From NCBI RefSeq assembly GCF_000213785.1, contig NC_015557.1, positions 906,664-970,663 of the forward strand: a stretch of 64,000 nucleotides of DNA. Reading direction: 5' to 3'. Each line of letters starts with the position of its first letter. Position 1 is the first letter of the stretch. A program made the translations under genes and the position numbers. The notes under the pieces are model-generated. The model was given only the letters and a program-made list of their open reading frames with translations. It did no database searches and had not been told where the DNA came from. Of the stretch, positions 1 to 9,321 are shown one piece after another. The stretch comes from Hydrogenobaculum sp. 3684. GTDB lineage: Bacteria > Aquificota > Aquificia > Aquificales > Aquificaceae.

Positions 1-1
1 C

Positions 2-583
2 ATAATAGGACTTATAAACGCTATAGACCATTTAGATGAGTCAAAAAATCCAGAGTCTTATATAAAAATTAGAGTAAAAGGGGCTATTTATGATTACCTT
101 AGAAGTCTTGATTTTGGCAGTAGAAACATAAGAGATAAAGAGCATAAAATAAAAGAAATTATAAGAGCCTTTCAAAACGAGTATCAACGAGATCCTACTG
201 ACGAAGAGATAAGTAGCATTTTAGGTGAGAGCTTAGAAGAGTATCAAAATAGCCTTTATAAGATATCTTTTTCCTATCTACAAAGTTTAGAAGACATGGT
301 GTATAAAATAACAGAAGAAAATGAAAGTTCATACGACAACTTTGTAACATCAAGCATTGAAACCCCAGAAGAACATGCGGTAAAATCAGATTTAGCAGAG
401 AAGTTAAAAGAGGCTATTGATAAGCTTGACGAGAGAGAAAAGTTGGTTTTGCAGCTTTTATTTTATGAAGAGCTTGGTATAAAAGAAGTAGCAGATATCT
501 TAGGAATATCTTTATCAAGGGTATCTCAGATAAAATCTCAAGCTCTAGAAAAATTAAGGAAGCATTTAGAGGAAACTATATGA
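2..583 (+). CDS. fliA: RNA polymerase sigma factor FliA (sigma-28), 5'-truncated by window edge
   Basis: The reading frame is open from base 2, so the gene starts before the window; 193 residues are visible. They cover the end of sigma region 2 (GAIYDYLRSLDFGSRNIR resembles the RGAMLDELRSLDW segment of FliA), region 3 (DPTDEEISSILG) and a region 4 helix-turn-helix (EVADILGISLSRVSQIKSQA). FliA directs RNA polymerase to late flagellar and chemotaxis promoters. An internal ATG at 296 is not a plausible start because homologous sequence continues upstream of it. The stop overlaps the next ATG by 4 bp, so it is transcribed with a transporter and secretion-like genes. The family is clear; assignment to FliA rather than another group 3 sigma factor rests on region 2. 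Confidence 0.85.
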   Translation: MIGLINAIDHLDESKNPESYIKIRVKGAIYDYLRSLDFGSRNIRDKEHKIKEIIRAFQNEYQRDPTDEEISSILGESLEEYQNSLYKISFSYLQSLEDMVYKITEENESSYDNFVTSSIETPEEHAVKSDLAEKLKEAIDKLDEREKLVLQLLFYEELGIKEVADILGISLSRVSQIKSQALEKLRKHLEETI

Positions 584-2085
584 AATGGTTATATACGTTT
601 ATTGTTTTAAGCGGTACGTTTGTAGCTGTGTTGGGTATAACCAGCGTAAACGTGGCTATGCCAAAGATGATAGCCCCTCTTTCTACGGATATTTACGGTA
701 TACAGTGGGTTTCTATAAGCTATCTTGTAGCTACAGCTATCACGATATTGGTTTTTAATCATTTTACAAACCTTTACGGCCTTAAAAGAGTTTATCTTGC
801 TGGTATTGTATTTTTTGCAGTTGGAAGCGCGCTCTCTGGTACAGTAGATAACATAGGCACAATGATAATGGCAAGATCTATACAAGGTATAGGGGAAGGA
901 TTTTTGATACCTGCCGCTCAGGCTATCATATTCAGGATATTTCCACCAGAACAGCGCGGGTTAGCTATGGGAATGTATGCCATGGGAGTTGCTTTTGCAC
1001 CAGGTCTTGGTCCTACAATAGGTGGTTATTTGGTGGAATACTTGTCTTGGCGATGGGTCTTTTACATGAATTTACCTTTTATTATACCAATATTCTTTGC
1101 ATCTTTGATACTACTACCAGATTTTCACAACCCCCAAAAGCATGAAAAACCTTTTAACTACATAAGTTTTGGGCTTTTAGCAACAGCATCCACAAGCCTT
1201 ATAGTCTTATTATCAAGAGGAGAGAAATGGGAGTGGTTTTATTCTATAAAAACTATCGTTTTTTTGAGTATCGCTATACTTTGCTTTTTAGCCTTTTTAA
1301 TATCAGATTTAATATCAAAGCATCCTTTAATAGGATTTGACATATTTAAATACAAAGAGTTTGACTATGCAGTCGTCACTTTTGTTCTGGTATACGGCCT
1401 TGCTTTTTTCCAAATACTATATATAATGCCAGTTTACTTTGAGAGGGTAAGGGGGCTTGGAAGCTTTGACACAGGGCTATACATATTTCCTTTTGCAATA
1501 GGCATAGTGCTTTTTTCTCCTATAGGTGGAAAACTAAGCGATAGGTTGGATCCAAAGATACTTCTTCTTGCTTGTCAAAGCATTATTTTTATAGACATAC
1601 ACTTTTTCCTTTCTCATGTAGATTTTTTCACACCTAAGCTAAACATATCTTTTTATATGTTTTTTGTGGGTGTTGGTATGGGGCTTTTCTTCGCACCTCT
1701 TACAGCTTTGGCTCTTAGGCATTTAAGACAAGATTTAGTCCCGCTTGGTTCTGCTTTATACAATTATGCCAGACTTATAGGGGCTGCCGCTGGAACCTCT
1801 ATAGCCACCAACACATTCACCAAAAACACCGCTTATGTATATGATAATATAAACAATATGAACTATACCCATGTACATTATATATACTATAGATTGGAAG
1901 CATTGAAATGGATTTTAAACACAAGCCTTCTAAAGGCTAAAGCTCTTGTAATAGGGCTTCAAACTCTTATATCCCAAGCTTACGCCGTGCAATCTGTTTT
2001 GAGGTTTGGCTCTTTTACACTTGTTATAGCTATGATTTTTACTTTAATACTCATGTATATAGAAAGGAAAAGGGTAAAAGCATGA
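580..2085 (+). CDS. MFS drug-efflux-type transporter (DHA2/EmrB-QacA-like)
   Basis: A 501-residue integral membrane protein with about 14 hydrophobic segments, the size and layout of the 14-TM DHA2 branch of the major facilitator superfamily. The loop after TM2 (GLKRVYLAGIVFFAVGSALSG) matches MFS motif A, and GVAFAPGLGPTIGGYL matches the motif C antiporter signature. It probably exports a hydrophobic or cationic compound by proton antiport across the inner membrane; the substrate cannot be told. EmrB proteins usually work with an EmrA membrane-fusion partner, and none is present here. The ATG overlaps the fliA stop by 4 bp and its own end overlaps the next gene by 4 bp, indicating translational coupling. 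Confidence 0.85.
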   Translation: MKWLYTFIVLSGTFVAVLGITSVNVAMPKMIAPLSTDIYGIQWVSISYLVATAITILVFNHFTNLYGLKRVYLAGIVFFAVGSALSGTVDNIGTMIMARSIQGIGEGFLIPAAQAIIFRIFPPEQRGLAMGMYAMGVAFAPGLGPTIGGYLVEYLSWRWVFYMNLPFIIPIFFASLILLPDFHNPQKHEKPFNYISFGLLATASTSLIVLLSRGEKWEWFYSIKTIVFLSIAILCFLAFLISDLISKHPLIGFDIFKYKEFDYAVVTFVLVYGLAFFQILYIMPVYFERVRGLGSFDTGLYIFPFAIGIVLFSPIGGKLSDRLDPKILLLACQSIIFIDIHFFLSHVDFFTPKLNISFYMFFVGVGMGLFFAPLTALALRHLRQDLVPLGSALYNYARLIGAAAGTSIATNTFTKNTAYVYDNINNMNYTHVHYIYYRLEALKWILNTSLLKAKALVIGLQTLISQAYAVQSVLRFGSFTLVIAMIFTLILMYIERKRVKA

Positions 2086-2393
2086 ATAAAGATATTATAG
2101 CAAAAGCTATAAAAGAGATAACAAAAGAACTTGAGCTTTCCGAACCATCTGGGTTTATGCTGTCTTACGATTTTAACGACATATGGATTGATATATCTTT
2201 AGAAAAAAATGAGAACGGTGAATGGGATAACAAAATATACACCATAAGTGTAGGCAAACAAAAAGCTAAAAACTTTATAGATTACATCTCTGAGCTAACT
2301 CCTGAGATTTACGAAGACAACGATAGAGTATACGTCCAGTTAACAGAGGAAGAGTGGCATTCTATTCAAGATTTTATCCTAGATATCATATGA
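2082..2393 (+). CDS. Conserved-type hypothetical protein, 103 aa
   Basis: Not recognised. A small acidic soluble protein without signal peptide or membrane segment; it has a charged N-terminal helix (KAIKEITKELEL) and alternating strands. It is kept as real because it sits tightly in an overlapping operon, starting 4 bp inside the MFS gene and ending 4 bp inside the next ATG. Codon use matches its neighbours. Confidence 0.6.
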   Translation: MNKDIIAKAIKEITKELELSEPSGFMLSYDFNDIWIDISLEKNENGEWDNKIYTISVGKQKAKNFIDYISELTPEIYEDNDRVYVQLTEEEWHSIQDFILDII

Positions 2394-3130
2394 GCTCAAG
2401 CTCTTTTAGTTTAAAAAACGTTTTTAAACCATTATATTTACTTTATTTGGTAGCTTCCATAACTACAGTATTTTTGGGAATTATACTATTTGGTGAAAAG
2501 CTTTTAATAGCAAGATATATAATGGCAAAAAACGGATATTACTTCTACTATAAAAAAGCAAAAGAATATATAACAAGCATAGATTTAAACAATGTGAAAA
2601 TCTTTTATAAAAATCCCAAGAGCCCATCAACGAACTTTCAATACTTAGCTCATCTTTCCTATGTAGGTATTGGATTTTATCCACCTTTTATACTAAGCGC
2701 TTCTTTTACTTGTCAAAATGGATACGTTGATTTAAAAGAAAATATGCTTTTAAAGCATATAAACATAAACTCTAAAAGGTTTCCACTTTCTTGTATTAAA
2801 GCTTCAAAATCTCAAGGTCAAATGAACTCGAAAATGCTTCTTACACCAAACTACGTGGATGGTTTTATGGATTTTAAAATGTTAAACATAAAAGGTTATT
2901 ATATTAAAAGCCTAAAACTAAACTTCAAAAAAAACCGTTTCACATTTAAAGGCGAGGCAGATATTTTAAACACACCCGTTGATGTCAAAGGAGACGGCAT
3001 TGTTAGTATAGATCAAAATACCCTTACAAATTCAAAAATATCTGGTGTGGGACTTATAAACCTTCCTTTTAAAAGGATGCGCATTATTTTTGGAGGTACC
3101 GTTGTAAACCCTACTATAAATATAGAATGA
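2390..3130 (+). CDS. Membrane-anchored protein, possibly GspN-like (type II secretion)
   Basis: A 246-residue protein from the ATG at 2390, which overlaps the upstream stop (ATGA); an in-frame ATG at 2354 would give 12 more residues but a long overlap, so 2390 is preferred. It has one N-terminal membrane helix (about residues 13-32) and then a beta-rich periplasmic domain with alternating hydrophobic strands, ending in FGGTVVNPTINIE. This architecture and the following GspK-like gene suggest GspN, an accessory inner-membrane protein of type II secretion or pilus assembly. The sequence match is weak, so the name is a suggestion only. Confidence 0.45.
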   Translation: MSSSSFSLKNVFKPLYLLYLVASITTVFLGIILFGEKLLIARYIMAKNGYYFYYKKAKEYITSIDLNNVKIFYKNPKSPSTNFQYLAHLSYVGIGFYPPFILSASFTCQNGYVDLKENMLLKHININSKRFPLSCIKASKSQGQMNSKMLLTPNYVDGFMDFKMLNIKGYYIKSLKLNFKKNRFTFKGEADILNTPVDVKGDGIVSIDQNTLTNSKISGVGLINLPFKRMRIIFGGTVVNPTINIE

Positions 3131-3993
3131 TAGTACTACTAGCTTTGTTTTTTTCTTTAGGAGCTATATTTTACAGTTTAGAGGCTTTTAAAGAAGCAAA
3201 AAATTATTACAACTATACGCTAAAGTTATACCTAAAGCAAAGCTTGAGCGTTACCAACGATTCTTTGATACCTATTGTATTGAAAAAGGCTCAAGAAATC
3301 TATCAAGAAAACCCATACAATCCATACTACAAAGAAAGTATGAAAGTAGAAGATATAAGTATTAAGCTTTTAATAAAAGATGACAACAAGTTCAACGTAA
3401 ATTCCATAAAAAACCCTATTTATTTTAACGTTTTTAAAAGTTTATCTGAAGAGTTCTGCATGCCAAAAGATTTTCCCTACTACGTTTATTACTGGATAAC
3501 TGGTAAAAGCAAAGACAACATAGATCTAGATGCACTGACATATACAGCTCCTTTTAAAGACATGCAGTCAAAAGAAGAAATTATATACGCTACACCTTAT
3601 AGCAGCCTTTTATACAAAAACAACTGCCATGGCAAAAAACAAGAAAAAGGCATATGGTATTTTTTAGATACAAAAAACCAAAGTTTAAATATAAATACGA
3701 TACCAATACCTATATTAAAAGCCTTAAACAAAGATATTACAGACTCTATGGCAAAAGAAATTATAGATTATATAAATTTACACCCTATCAAAAATATTGA
3801 GGATTTGGTAAATATAAGAGGATTATCTTTAGACGATATTTATAAAATTCAAAGCATCGTATCTACAAAATCAAGTTTAGAAGTCATAAAGATAATTTCA
3901 AAAACCAAAATGGGCGGTATAACACAAAGACTTACCACAAAAGTTTATTACTCACCCCCTCAAAATAAGATATTGGGTATTTATCAATATTGA
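3127..3993 (+). CDS. GspK-like minor pseudopilin (type II secretion)
   Basis: A 288-residue protein with an N-terminal hydrophobic helix (about residues 1-25) of the kind that packs in a pseudopilus core. The central region ends in LNINTIPIPILKAL, and two helix-hairpin-helix-like segments follow (MAKEIIDYINLHPIKNIEDL and LVNIRGLSLDDIYKIQSIV), as in the SAM-like domain of GspK. GspK caps the pseudopilus tip in type II secretion. No leader peptide with the usual Gly-Phe/Glu+5 prepilin site precedes the helix, which is odd for a processed pseudopilin. It overlaps the GspN-like gene by 4 bp; no other gsp genes are in the window. Confidence 0.6.
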   Translation: MIVLLALFFSLGAIFYSLEAFKEAKNYYNYTLKLYLKQSLSVTNDSLIPIVLKKAQEIYQENPYNPYYKESMKVEDISIKLLIKDDNKFNVNSIKNPIYFNVFKSLSEEFCMPKDFPYYVYYWITGKSKDNIDLDALTYTAPFKDMQSKEEIIYATPYSSLLYKNNCHGKKQEKGIWYFLDTKNQSLNINTIPIPILKALNKDITDSMAKEIIDYINLHPIKNIEDLVNIRGLSLDDIYKIQSIVSTKSSLEVIKIISKTKMGGITQRLTTKVYYSPPQNKILGIYQY

Positions 3994-4034
3994 GGTATAA
4001 TATATTAAGTAAAGTTTTAAAAGGAGTAAGGACT

Positions 4035-4457
4035 ATGGCAGAACACAACAACACACCACATAAAGATGATGCTTTTGGAACTCTTAAAGATGCTAAAGTT
4101 ATAGCTGTAGTAGGGTTTTCAGATAACCCAGAAAGGCCATCTTACTATGTTACAGAAAGGGTTTTGAAAAAGGGTCTTCACAAGATATATCCAATAAATC
4201 CAAAGTTAGCAGGGCAAGAGATAATGGGTCTTAAAGTATATGGATCTTTGGAAGAAATACCAGAGCCTATAGATATAGTAAACGTTTTTAGAAATCCTGC
4301 CCACGTAGAGCCTATAGTACAAGAAGCTATAAAGCTTGGAGCAAAAACGGTTTGGCTTCAGCCTGGGGCTGAGAATTATGAAGTCATTGAAAAATATAAA
4401 GATAAAATCCATTTTGTTTATGAAGCTTGCATAGGAGTTGAGGCAGGATATTTATGA
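4035..4457 (+). CDS. CoA-binding domain protein (YccU-like)
   Basis: A 140-residue single-domain protein of the CoA_binding (Rossmann-type) family. Typical features are the nucleotide-binding start VIAVVGFSDNPERPSYYV, then VYPINP-like IYPINPKLAGQEIMGLKVY, VNVFRNPAHVEPIV and the end TVWLQPGAENYEV...CIGVE. Members bind CoA or acyl-CoA; their physiological role is generally unknown. The ATG at 4035 is chosen because AAGGAG lies 9-14 bp upstream and the family motif begins soon after; an earlier in-frame ATG at 3990 would add 15 non-conserved residues. It overlaps secA by 4 bp. Confidence 0.85.
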   Translation: MAEHNNTPHKDDAFGTLKDAKVIAVVGFSDNPERPSYYVTERVLKKGLHKIYPINPKLAGQEIMGLKVYGSLEEIPEPIDIVNVFRNPAHVEPIVQEAIKLGAKTVWLQPGAENYEVIEKYKDKIHFVYEACIGVEAGYL

Positions 4458-7288
4458 TAGGATATGTTTTAAAAAAAATTTTAGGGACAAAAAACGATAG
4501 AGAAATAAAGAAAATAAGAAAATGGGTAGAGAAGATAAACGCTCTAGAAGAGTCTTTAGATAAGCTTTCAAACAAAGATATTGTTTTAAAAGCCCAAGAC
4601 TTATACTTTAGAGTAAACCAAAACGAACATATAAAACAAGCTATTATAGAAGGAGAAATGGTAGAAGAGCTAATAGAGGCGTTTGCTCTGGTAAGAGAAG
4701 CTTCAAAGCGCACTATGGGCTTAAGACAGTTTGACGTGCAGCTAATAGGTGGTATAGTTTTATATCAAGGTAAAATTGCAGAGATGAAAACCGGTGAAGG
4801 AAAAACCCTTGTGGCGGCAGCCCCGGCGTTTTTCACAGCTCTAACAGATATAGGAGTGCACATTGTCACTGTAAACGATTATTTGGCAAAAAGAGATGCA
4901 ACGTGGATAGGCCCTATATATAGGTTTCTTGGGCTTGATGTAGGTGTTATAAACTCAGATAGCATGAGCTATATAATAGATTGGCAAGACCCAGAAAAGG
5001 CGATGGAAGCCATAGAAAAAGATATAAGGGTGTGGCCTAAAGGTATGGTAGGGGATGCTATAGATTACTCTAAAATAGATGTACACGCCAAAACATCTTA
5101 TTTTACTAAGGCGATACCAGTAGAACGTGTAAAAGCCTATGAAGCTCACATAACTTATGGTACCAACAATGAATTTGGCTTTGACTATTTAAGAGACAAC
5201 TTAGCAGTATCAAAAGATCAGATAGTCCAAGTAAAGGGTCATGGTTATGCAATAGTGGACGAAATAGACAGTATTTTGATAGATGAGGCTAGAACCCCTC
5301 TTATAATAGCTGGTCCATCAAATTTAGATAACAAGGTTGTTTTACAGGCCAACGAATTTGTACAAACACTTGAAATAGAAAAAGACTTTACAGTAGATGA
5401 AAAAAATAGGACAGCAATGCTCACAGAAGAAGGCATAGAAAAAGCAGAAAAATATTTTGGCATTCAAAATCTATACGACATTAGACATATCGACTTAGTA
5501 CACGCTATCAACAAAGCCCTCATTGCTCACAATCTTTACAAAAAAGATGTACATTACATGGTGAAAGACGGAGAAATACTCATAGTAGATGAGTTTACTG
5601 GAAGAGCCTTACCAGGTAGAAGATGGAGCGAAGGCCTTCACCAAGCTATAGAGGCTAAAGAAGGCGTTGAAATTCAAGAAGAAAATCAAACATTGGCCAC
5701 CACTTCATTTCAAAATTATTTTAAGCTTTATAAAAAATTAGCTGGTATGACAGGTACAGCTGAGACAGAAGCTCTTGAATTCAAAGAAATATACAACTTA
5801 GACGTTGTTGTTATACCCACTAACAAACCAAACATAAGAAAAGATCTACCGGATGCAATATTTAAAACTAAAAAAGAAAAATGGGAATATGTAGCAAAAA
5901 TAATTGAAGAAAACCATGCCAAAGGAAGACCTATATTAGTGGGTACGGTATCCATAGAAGACTCTGAAACACTTTCAAAGCTTTTAGAACAAAGAGGTAT
6001 AAAGCACAACGTCTTAAACGCCAAACAACACGAAAAAGAAGCTTGGGTCATAGCTCAAGCCGGAAGAAAAGGTGCTGTGACAATAGCAACAAACATGGCA
6101 GGAAGAGGTACTGACATACTTCTTGGCGGTAACCCAGAGTTTTTAGCAAGAGAAATTTTAAAGCAAAAAGGCATAGATGAAGAAAAAGCTACAGAAGAAG
6201 ATTGGAAAAAAGCTTATGAAGAAGCCACAAAGATTACCCAAAAGGAAAAAGAAGAGGTTATAAAAGCTGGTGGTCTTTTGGTGATAGGTACCGAAAGACA
6301 TGAATCAAGAAGGGTAGACAATCAGCTAAGAGGTAGGGCAGGAAGGCAAGGAGATCCAGGAGAAACCAGGTTTATACTATCTTTAGAGGATGATCTTCTT
6401 AGGATATTTGGCGGAGATAGGGTTAAAAAGCTAATGGAGTTTATGAAAATACCAGAAGGAGAGCCTATAGAAAGCTCTATAGTATCAAAGTCTTTAGAAG
6501 GTGCCCAAGAAAGGGTGGAACTTCAAAACTTCCAATCTCGGAAAAGACTTTTAGAGTACGACGAGGTCATAAACATACAACGTTCTGTGGTATACGATAT
6601 AAGGCGTTCCATTCTCTTTCAAGATGATATAAAAGAAGAGATAAAAGATTTTATAAAAGATGTAATACACACCCAAGTTTATACGCTTTTAACAGAAGAC
6701 GAACCAGAGTTATGGGAATTAGAACCTCTAAAAACATTTTTCAAAGAATGGATAGGTGTTGACTTACCAGAAAAATTTGAAGCAAAAGACCGAGAAGAGT
6801 TAGAAGAGGAAATATTTAGACTTGTGATGGAAAAGTACGCCCAAAAAGAACAAGAAATAGGCGAAGAAACCATGAGAGAAATAGAAAAAGTATTTACCCT
6901 AAATATCATAGACAACCTTTGGAGAGAACAGCTTCACACTATAGATAAATTAAGAGAGGGGATATACCTAAGAAGCTACGCTCAAAGGGATCCTCTAGTA
7001 GAATTTAAAAAAGAAGCTTTTAGGCTTTTTGAAGAACTTATGCTAAACTTCAAAATATCCGCTATTCAATCTATAATGAATGCTCAAATATCAAAAGAAG
7101 AATTGGAGCAGCAAGAACAAAATATGTTTAACTTAGAGATAGACACGTTAAACAAAAGCATGGCTATAAGCGAAGCTTTAGAAAATATAGCAAAAGAGTT
7201 TCAAGAGAAAAGACCAAGGTTTAGGACATTAAAAGATAGGTTGGAAGAACGTAAGAAAAAACTAGAAAAGAAAGGAGGAACAGCATGA
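4454..7288 (+). CDS. secA: Protein translocase ATPase SecA
   Basis: The 944-residue motor of the general secretion pathway, which pushes preproteins through SecYEG using ATP. Walker A is MKTGEGKT (111-118) and the DEAD-type box is VDEIDSILIDEARTPL. GTNNEFGFDYLRDNLA, the preprotein cross-linking region, ERRHESRR-like GTERHESRRVDNQLRGRAGRQGD-type motif VI and the helical scaffold all follow. Roughly residues 168-222 are an insertion relative to E. coli SecA between LDVGVIN and the HITYGTNNE motif; a similar insert occurs in SecA of thermophilic lineages such as Aquifex. The C-terminus ends in a charged helix and lacks the Cys-rich zinc motif that binds SecB. It overlaps its neighbours by 4 bp on both sides. 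Confidence 0.98.
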   Translation: MIGYVLKKILGTKNDREIKKIRKWVEKINALEESLDKLSNKDIVLKAQDLYFRVNQNEHIKQAIIEGEMVEELIEAFALVREASKRTMGLRQFDVQLIGGIVLYQGKIAEMKTGEGKTLVAAAPAFFTALTDIGVHIVTVNDYLAKRDATWIGPIYRFLGLDVGVINSDSMSYIIDWQDPEKAMEAIEKDIRVWPKGMVGDAIDYSKIDVHAKTSYFTKAIPVERVKAYEAHITYGTNNEFGFDYLRDNLAVSKDQIVQVKGHGYAIVDEIDSILIDEARTPLIIAGPSNLDNKVVLQANEFVQTLEIEKDFTVDEKNRTAMLTEEGIEKAEKYFGIQNLYDIRHIDLVHAINKALIAHNLYKKDVHYMVKDGEILIVDEFTGRALPGRRWSEGLHQAIEAKEGVEIQEENQTLATTSFQNYFKLYKKLAGMTGTAETEALEFKEIYNLDVVVIPTNKPNIRKDLPDAIFKTKKEKWEYVAKIIEENHAKGRPILVGTVSIEDSETLSKLLEQRGIKHNVLNAKQHEKEAWVIAQAGRKGAVTIATNMAGRGTDILLGGNPEFLAREILKQKGIDEEKATEEDWKKAYEEATKITQKEKEEVIKAGGLLVIGTERHESRRVDNQLRGRAGRQGDPGETRFILSLEDDLLRIFGGDRVKKLMEFMKIPEGEPIESSIVSKSLEGAQERVELQNFQSRKRLLEYDEVINIQRSVVYDIRRSILFQDDIKEEIKDFIKDVIHTQVYTLLTEDEPELWELEPLKTFFKEWIGVDLPEKFEAKDREELEEEIFRLVMEKYAQKEQEIGEETMREIEKVFTLNIIDNLWREQLHTIDKLREGIYLRSYAQRDPLVEFKKEAFRLFEELMLNFKISAIQSIMNAQISKEELEQQEQNMFNLEIDTLNKSMAISEALENIAKEFQEKRPRFRTLKDRLEERKKKLEKKGGTA

Positions 7289-8661
7289 TAAAATTTGGTA
7301 CAGACGGCTGGAGAGCAATAATAGGTTTTGAGTTTAGCCAAGACAACATAGTAAAAGTTGCAAAAGCCCATGCGAAAGCGTTAAAAAAGCACGGTTTAAA
7401 TAAAGTTATAGTGGGATATGACCATAGGTTTTTAGGGGAGAGGTTTGCAATATTAGTTGCCAATGTAATGAAAACAGAAGGTATAGAAGCTGATGTAGCA
7501 AAAGAAGCTGTTAGTACACCAAACATATCTTTTGCAGTAAAGTATATGGGATATAATCAAGGCGTGATGATAACAGCTTCTCACAACCCTTACTATTACA
7601 ATGGATATAAGATAAAAGAGTCTTTTGGGGGCGCAGCTACACCAGAATTTATAAACGAAGTAGAAGATGAGATTAAAAATATAAAAGATGTTGATTTTAA
7701 AGAACACAACATAAAAAGAGTAGATATTATATCTCAATATATAGAAAAAACGACGTCAAACATAAGCAAAAATATTCTCTTAGAAAAAGAGCTAAACATA
7801 GTACATGACTCTATGTATGGACCAGCTTTTAAATACTATTTAGAGGCTTTTAAAGATAAAAAATTAAATCTTTTCTCTATAAGACATCACAAAGATGCAC
7901 TTTTTGGAGAGGGAGCTCCTGAACCTGTAGAGAAAAATTTAAGCATATTAAAGGATAAAGTAAAAACTGTAAAAGCCAACCTTGGCATAGCAAACGATGG
8001 AGATGGAGACAGAATAGCGCTTGTGGATGAGAACGGAGAGTTTATAAACTCACAGCTTGTTTATATACTTCTTATGCTTCATATTATTAAAAACAAAGGC
8101 ATAAAAAAAGGAGTGGTGGTAAAAACAGTATCCACCAGCTTTTTGGTGGATAGGATATGCAAGGATTTTGGCATAGAAGTAGAAGAAACACCTGTGGGAT
8201 TTAAATATATAAACGAAATAGTGCTAAAAAAAGATGTAATATTTGGCGGAGAAGAATCTGGTGGATACGGATTTCCATTTTTCCTACCAGAAAGAGATGG
8301 GTTTTTATCGGGGCTTTTTATAATAGAAATGATGCTTTTAGAAGATAAATCTTTATCAGCTATTATAAAAGATATTTTTAACAAATACGGTGAAGCCTAC
8401 TACAACAGAGTAGATCTAAAAGTAGAAGAACACATAAAAGATAGACTTAAAAATCTTATTAAAAATCCACCTGATGTGTTAGAAGATATAAAAGTACAAA
8501 AAGTAAACACAAAAGATGGGTTAAAACTAATTTTTGAAGATGATTCATGGGTACTGCTTAGAGCCTCAGGCACAGAGCCTCTTATTAGAATATACGCAGA
8601 AGCCACCTCAAAAGATTTGTTAAATACCTTGCTTTTAAAAGCCCAAAAACTAGTCTCGTAA
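7285..8661 (+). CDS. Phosphoglucomutase/phosphomannomutase family protein
   Basis: A 458-residue alpha-D-phosphohexomutase. It shows the phosphoserine loop TASHNPYYYNGYK, the metal-binding loop NDGDGDR, the sugar-binding loop GGEESGG and the phosphate-binding loop RASGTEPLIRIY near the C-terminus, in the normal order. It interconverts hexose 1- and 6-phosphates for glycogen, LPS or nucleotide-sugar synthesis; whether glucose or mannose is the main substrate is not decided by the sequence seen. The start overlaps the secA stop by 4 bp with GGAGGA just before it. Confidence 0.92.
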   Translation: MIKFGTDGWRAIIGFEFSQDNIVKVAKAHAKALKKHGLNKVIVGYDHRFLGERFAILVANVMKTEGIEADVAKEAVSTPNISFAVKYMGYNQGVMITASHNPYYYNGYKIKESFGGAATPEFINEVEDEIKNIKDVDFKEHNIKRVDIISQYIEKTTSNISKNILLEKELNIVHDSMYGPAFKYYLEAFKDKKLNLFSIRHHKDALFGEGAPEPVEKNLSILKDKVKTVKANLGIANDGDGDRIALVDENGEFINSQLVYILLMLHIIKNKGIKKGVVVKTVSTSFLVDRICKDFGIEVEETPVGFKYINEIVLKKDVIFGGEESGGYGFPFFLPERDGFLSGLFIIEMMLLEDKSLSAIIKDIFNKYGEAYYNRVDLKVEEHIKDRLKNLIKNPPDVLEDIKVQKVNTKDGLKLIFEDDSWVLLRASGTEPLIRIYAEATSKDLLNTLLLKAQKLVS

Positions 8662-8669
8662 AATGAAAA

Positions 8670-9257
8670 ATGGAAAAAGAGAAACTGGTTATTTTCATAG
8701 ATGGTTCAAACGTATTTCATGGACTAAAAAATGAAACCTTCAGATTAGATTACCTAAAGCTAATAGAATTTTTAACGGCCGATAGGTATTTGGTAAGAGC
8801 GTATTTTTATTCTGCACTTCCAAGCGACAAAGACGTAGACAAACAATCAAAAGAAGGCTTTGCCAAACAAAAAAAATTTTTGGAAGATTTGGCTTTTATG
8901 GGAATCAAAGTAAAGCTTGCAAAGTTAAGAAAGCTACCGGATGGCAATTTCTTAGAAAAAGAAGTAGATATAATGTTAGCTACAGATATGCTATCTTTGG
9001 CCTACAAAAATGCATACGATTCATGTGTACTTGTAAGTGGAGACAGCGATTTTTCATACACAGTAGAAGTGGTACAATCTTTAGGTAAACGAGTAGAGAA
9101 CGCCACATTCAAAAAGACATCTTCATACTCTTTGAGAAGACTTTGTGATAAATTTATATATCTTGATGATCATCTAGACAAATTCTTACTAAAACCAAAA
9201 GAACCCACCGTATGGGACAAAATTAAAAATGTTTTTAAAATAAACATTGTAAATTAA
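8670..9257 (+). CDS. NYN domain (LabA/DUF88-type) putative nuclease
   Basis: A 195-residue protein of the NYN/LabA branch of PIN-like nucleases. The acidic metal site is present: D11 in VIFIDGSNVFHGL, D100 and D106 in EVDIMLATDML, and D125/D127 in VSGDSDF. Family members are thought to cut RNA, but few are characterised. A C-terminal tail of about 40 residues lies beyond the domain. It starts 8 bp after the phosphohexomutase stop with no good Shine-Dalgarno; the stop codon itself forms part of a TAAAAT (8659-8664) 5 nt before the ATG, so it may have its own leaderless transcript. Confidence 0.8.
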   Translation: MEKEKLVIFIDGSNVFHGLKNETFRLDYLKLIEFLTADRYLVRAYFYSALPSDKDVDKQSKEGFAKQKKFLEDLAFMGIKVKLAKLRKLPDGNFLEKEVDIMLATDMLSLAYKNAYDSCVLVSGDSDFSYTVEVVQSLGKRVENATFKKTSSYSLRRLCDKFIYLDDHLDKFLLKPKEPTVWDKIKNVFKINIVN

Positions 9258-9261
9258 AATC

Positions 9262-9290
9262 TTGAAAATTTTATAAAATTACTTTATAAT
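9262..9290 (+). promoter_or_regulatory. Sigma-70-type promoter of the Ser/Asn-rich lipoprotein gene
   Basis: TTGAAA at 9262-9267 and TATAAT at 9285-9290 are separated by 17 bp. A strong ribosome-binding site (AAAGGAGGAG, 9308-9317) follows before the ATG at 9322, giving a leader of about 25 nt. Confidence 0.8.
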
Positions 9291-9321
9291 ATAATTATAC
9301 TTTTTTTAAAGGAGGAGTAAG

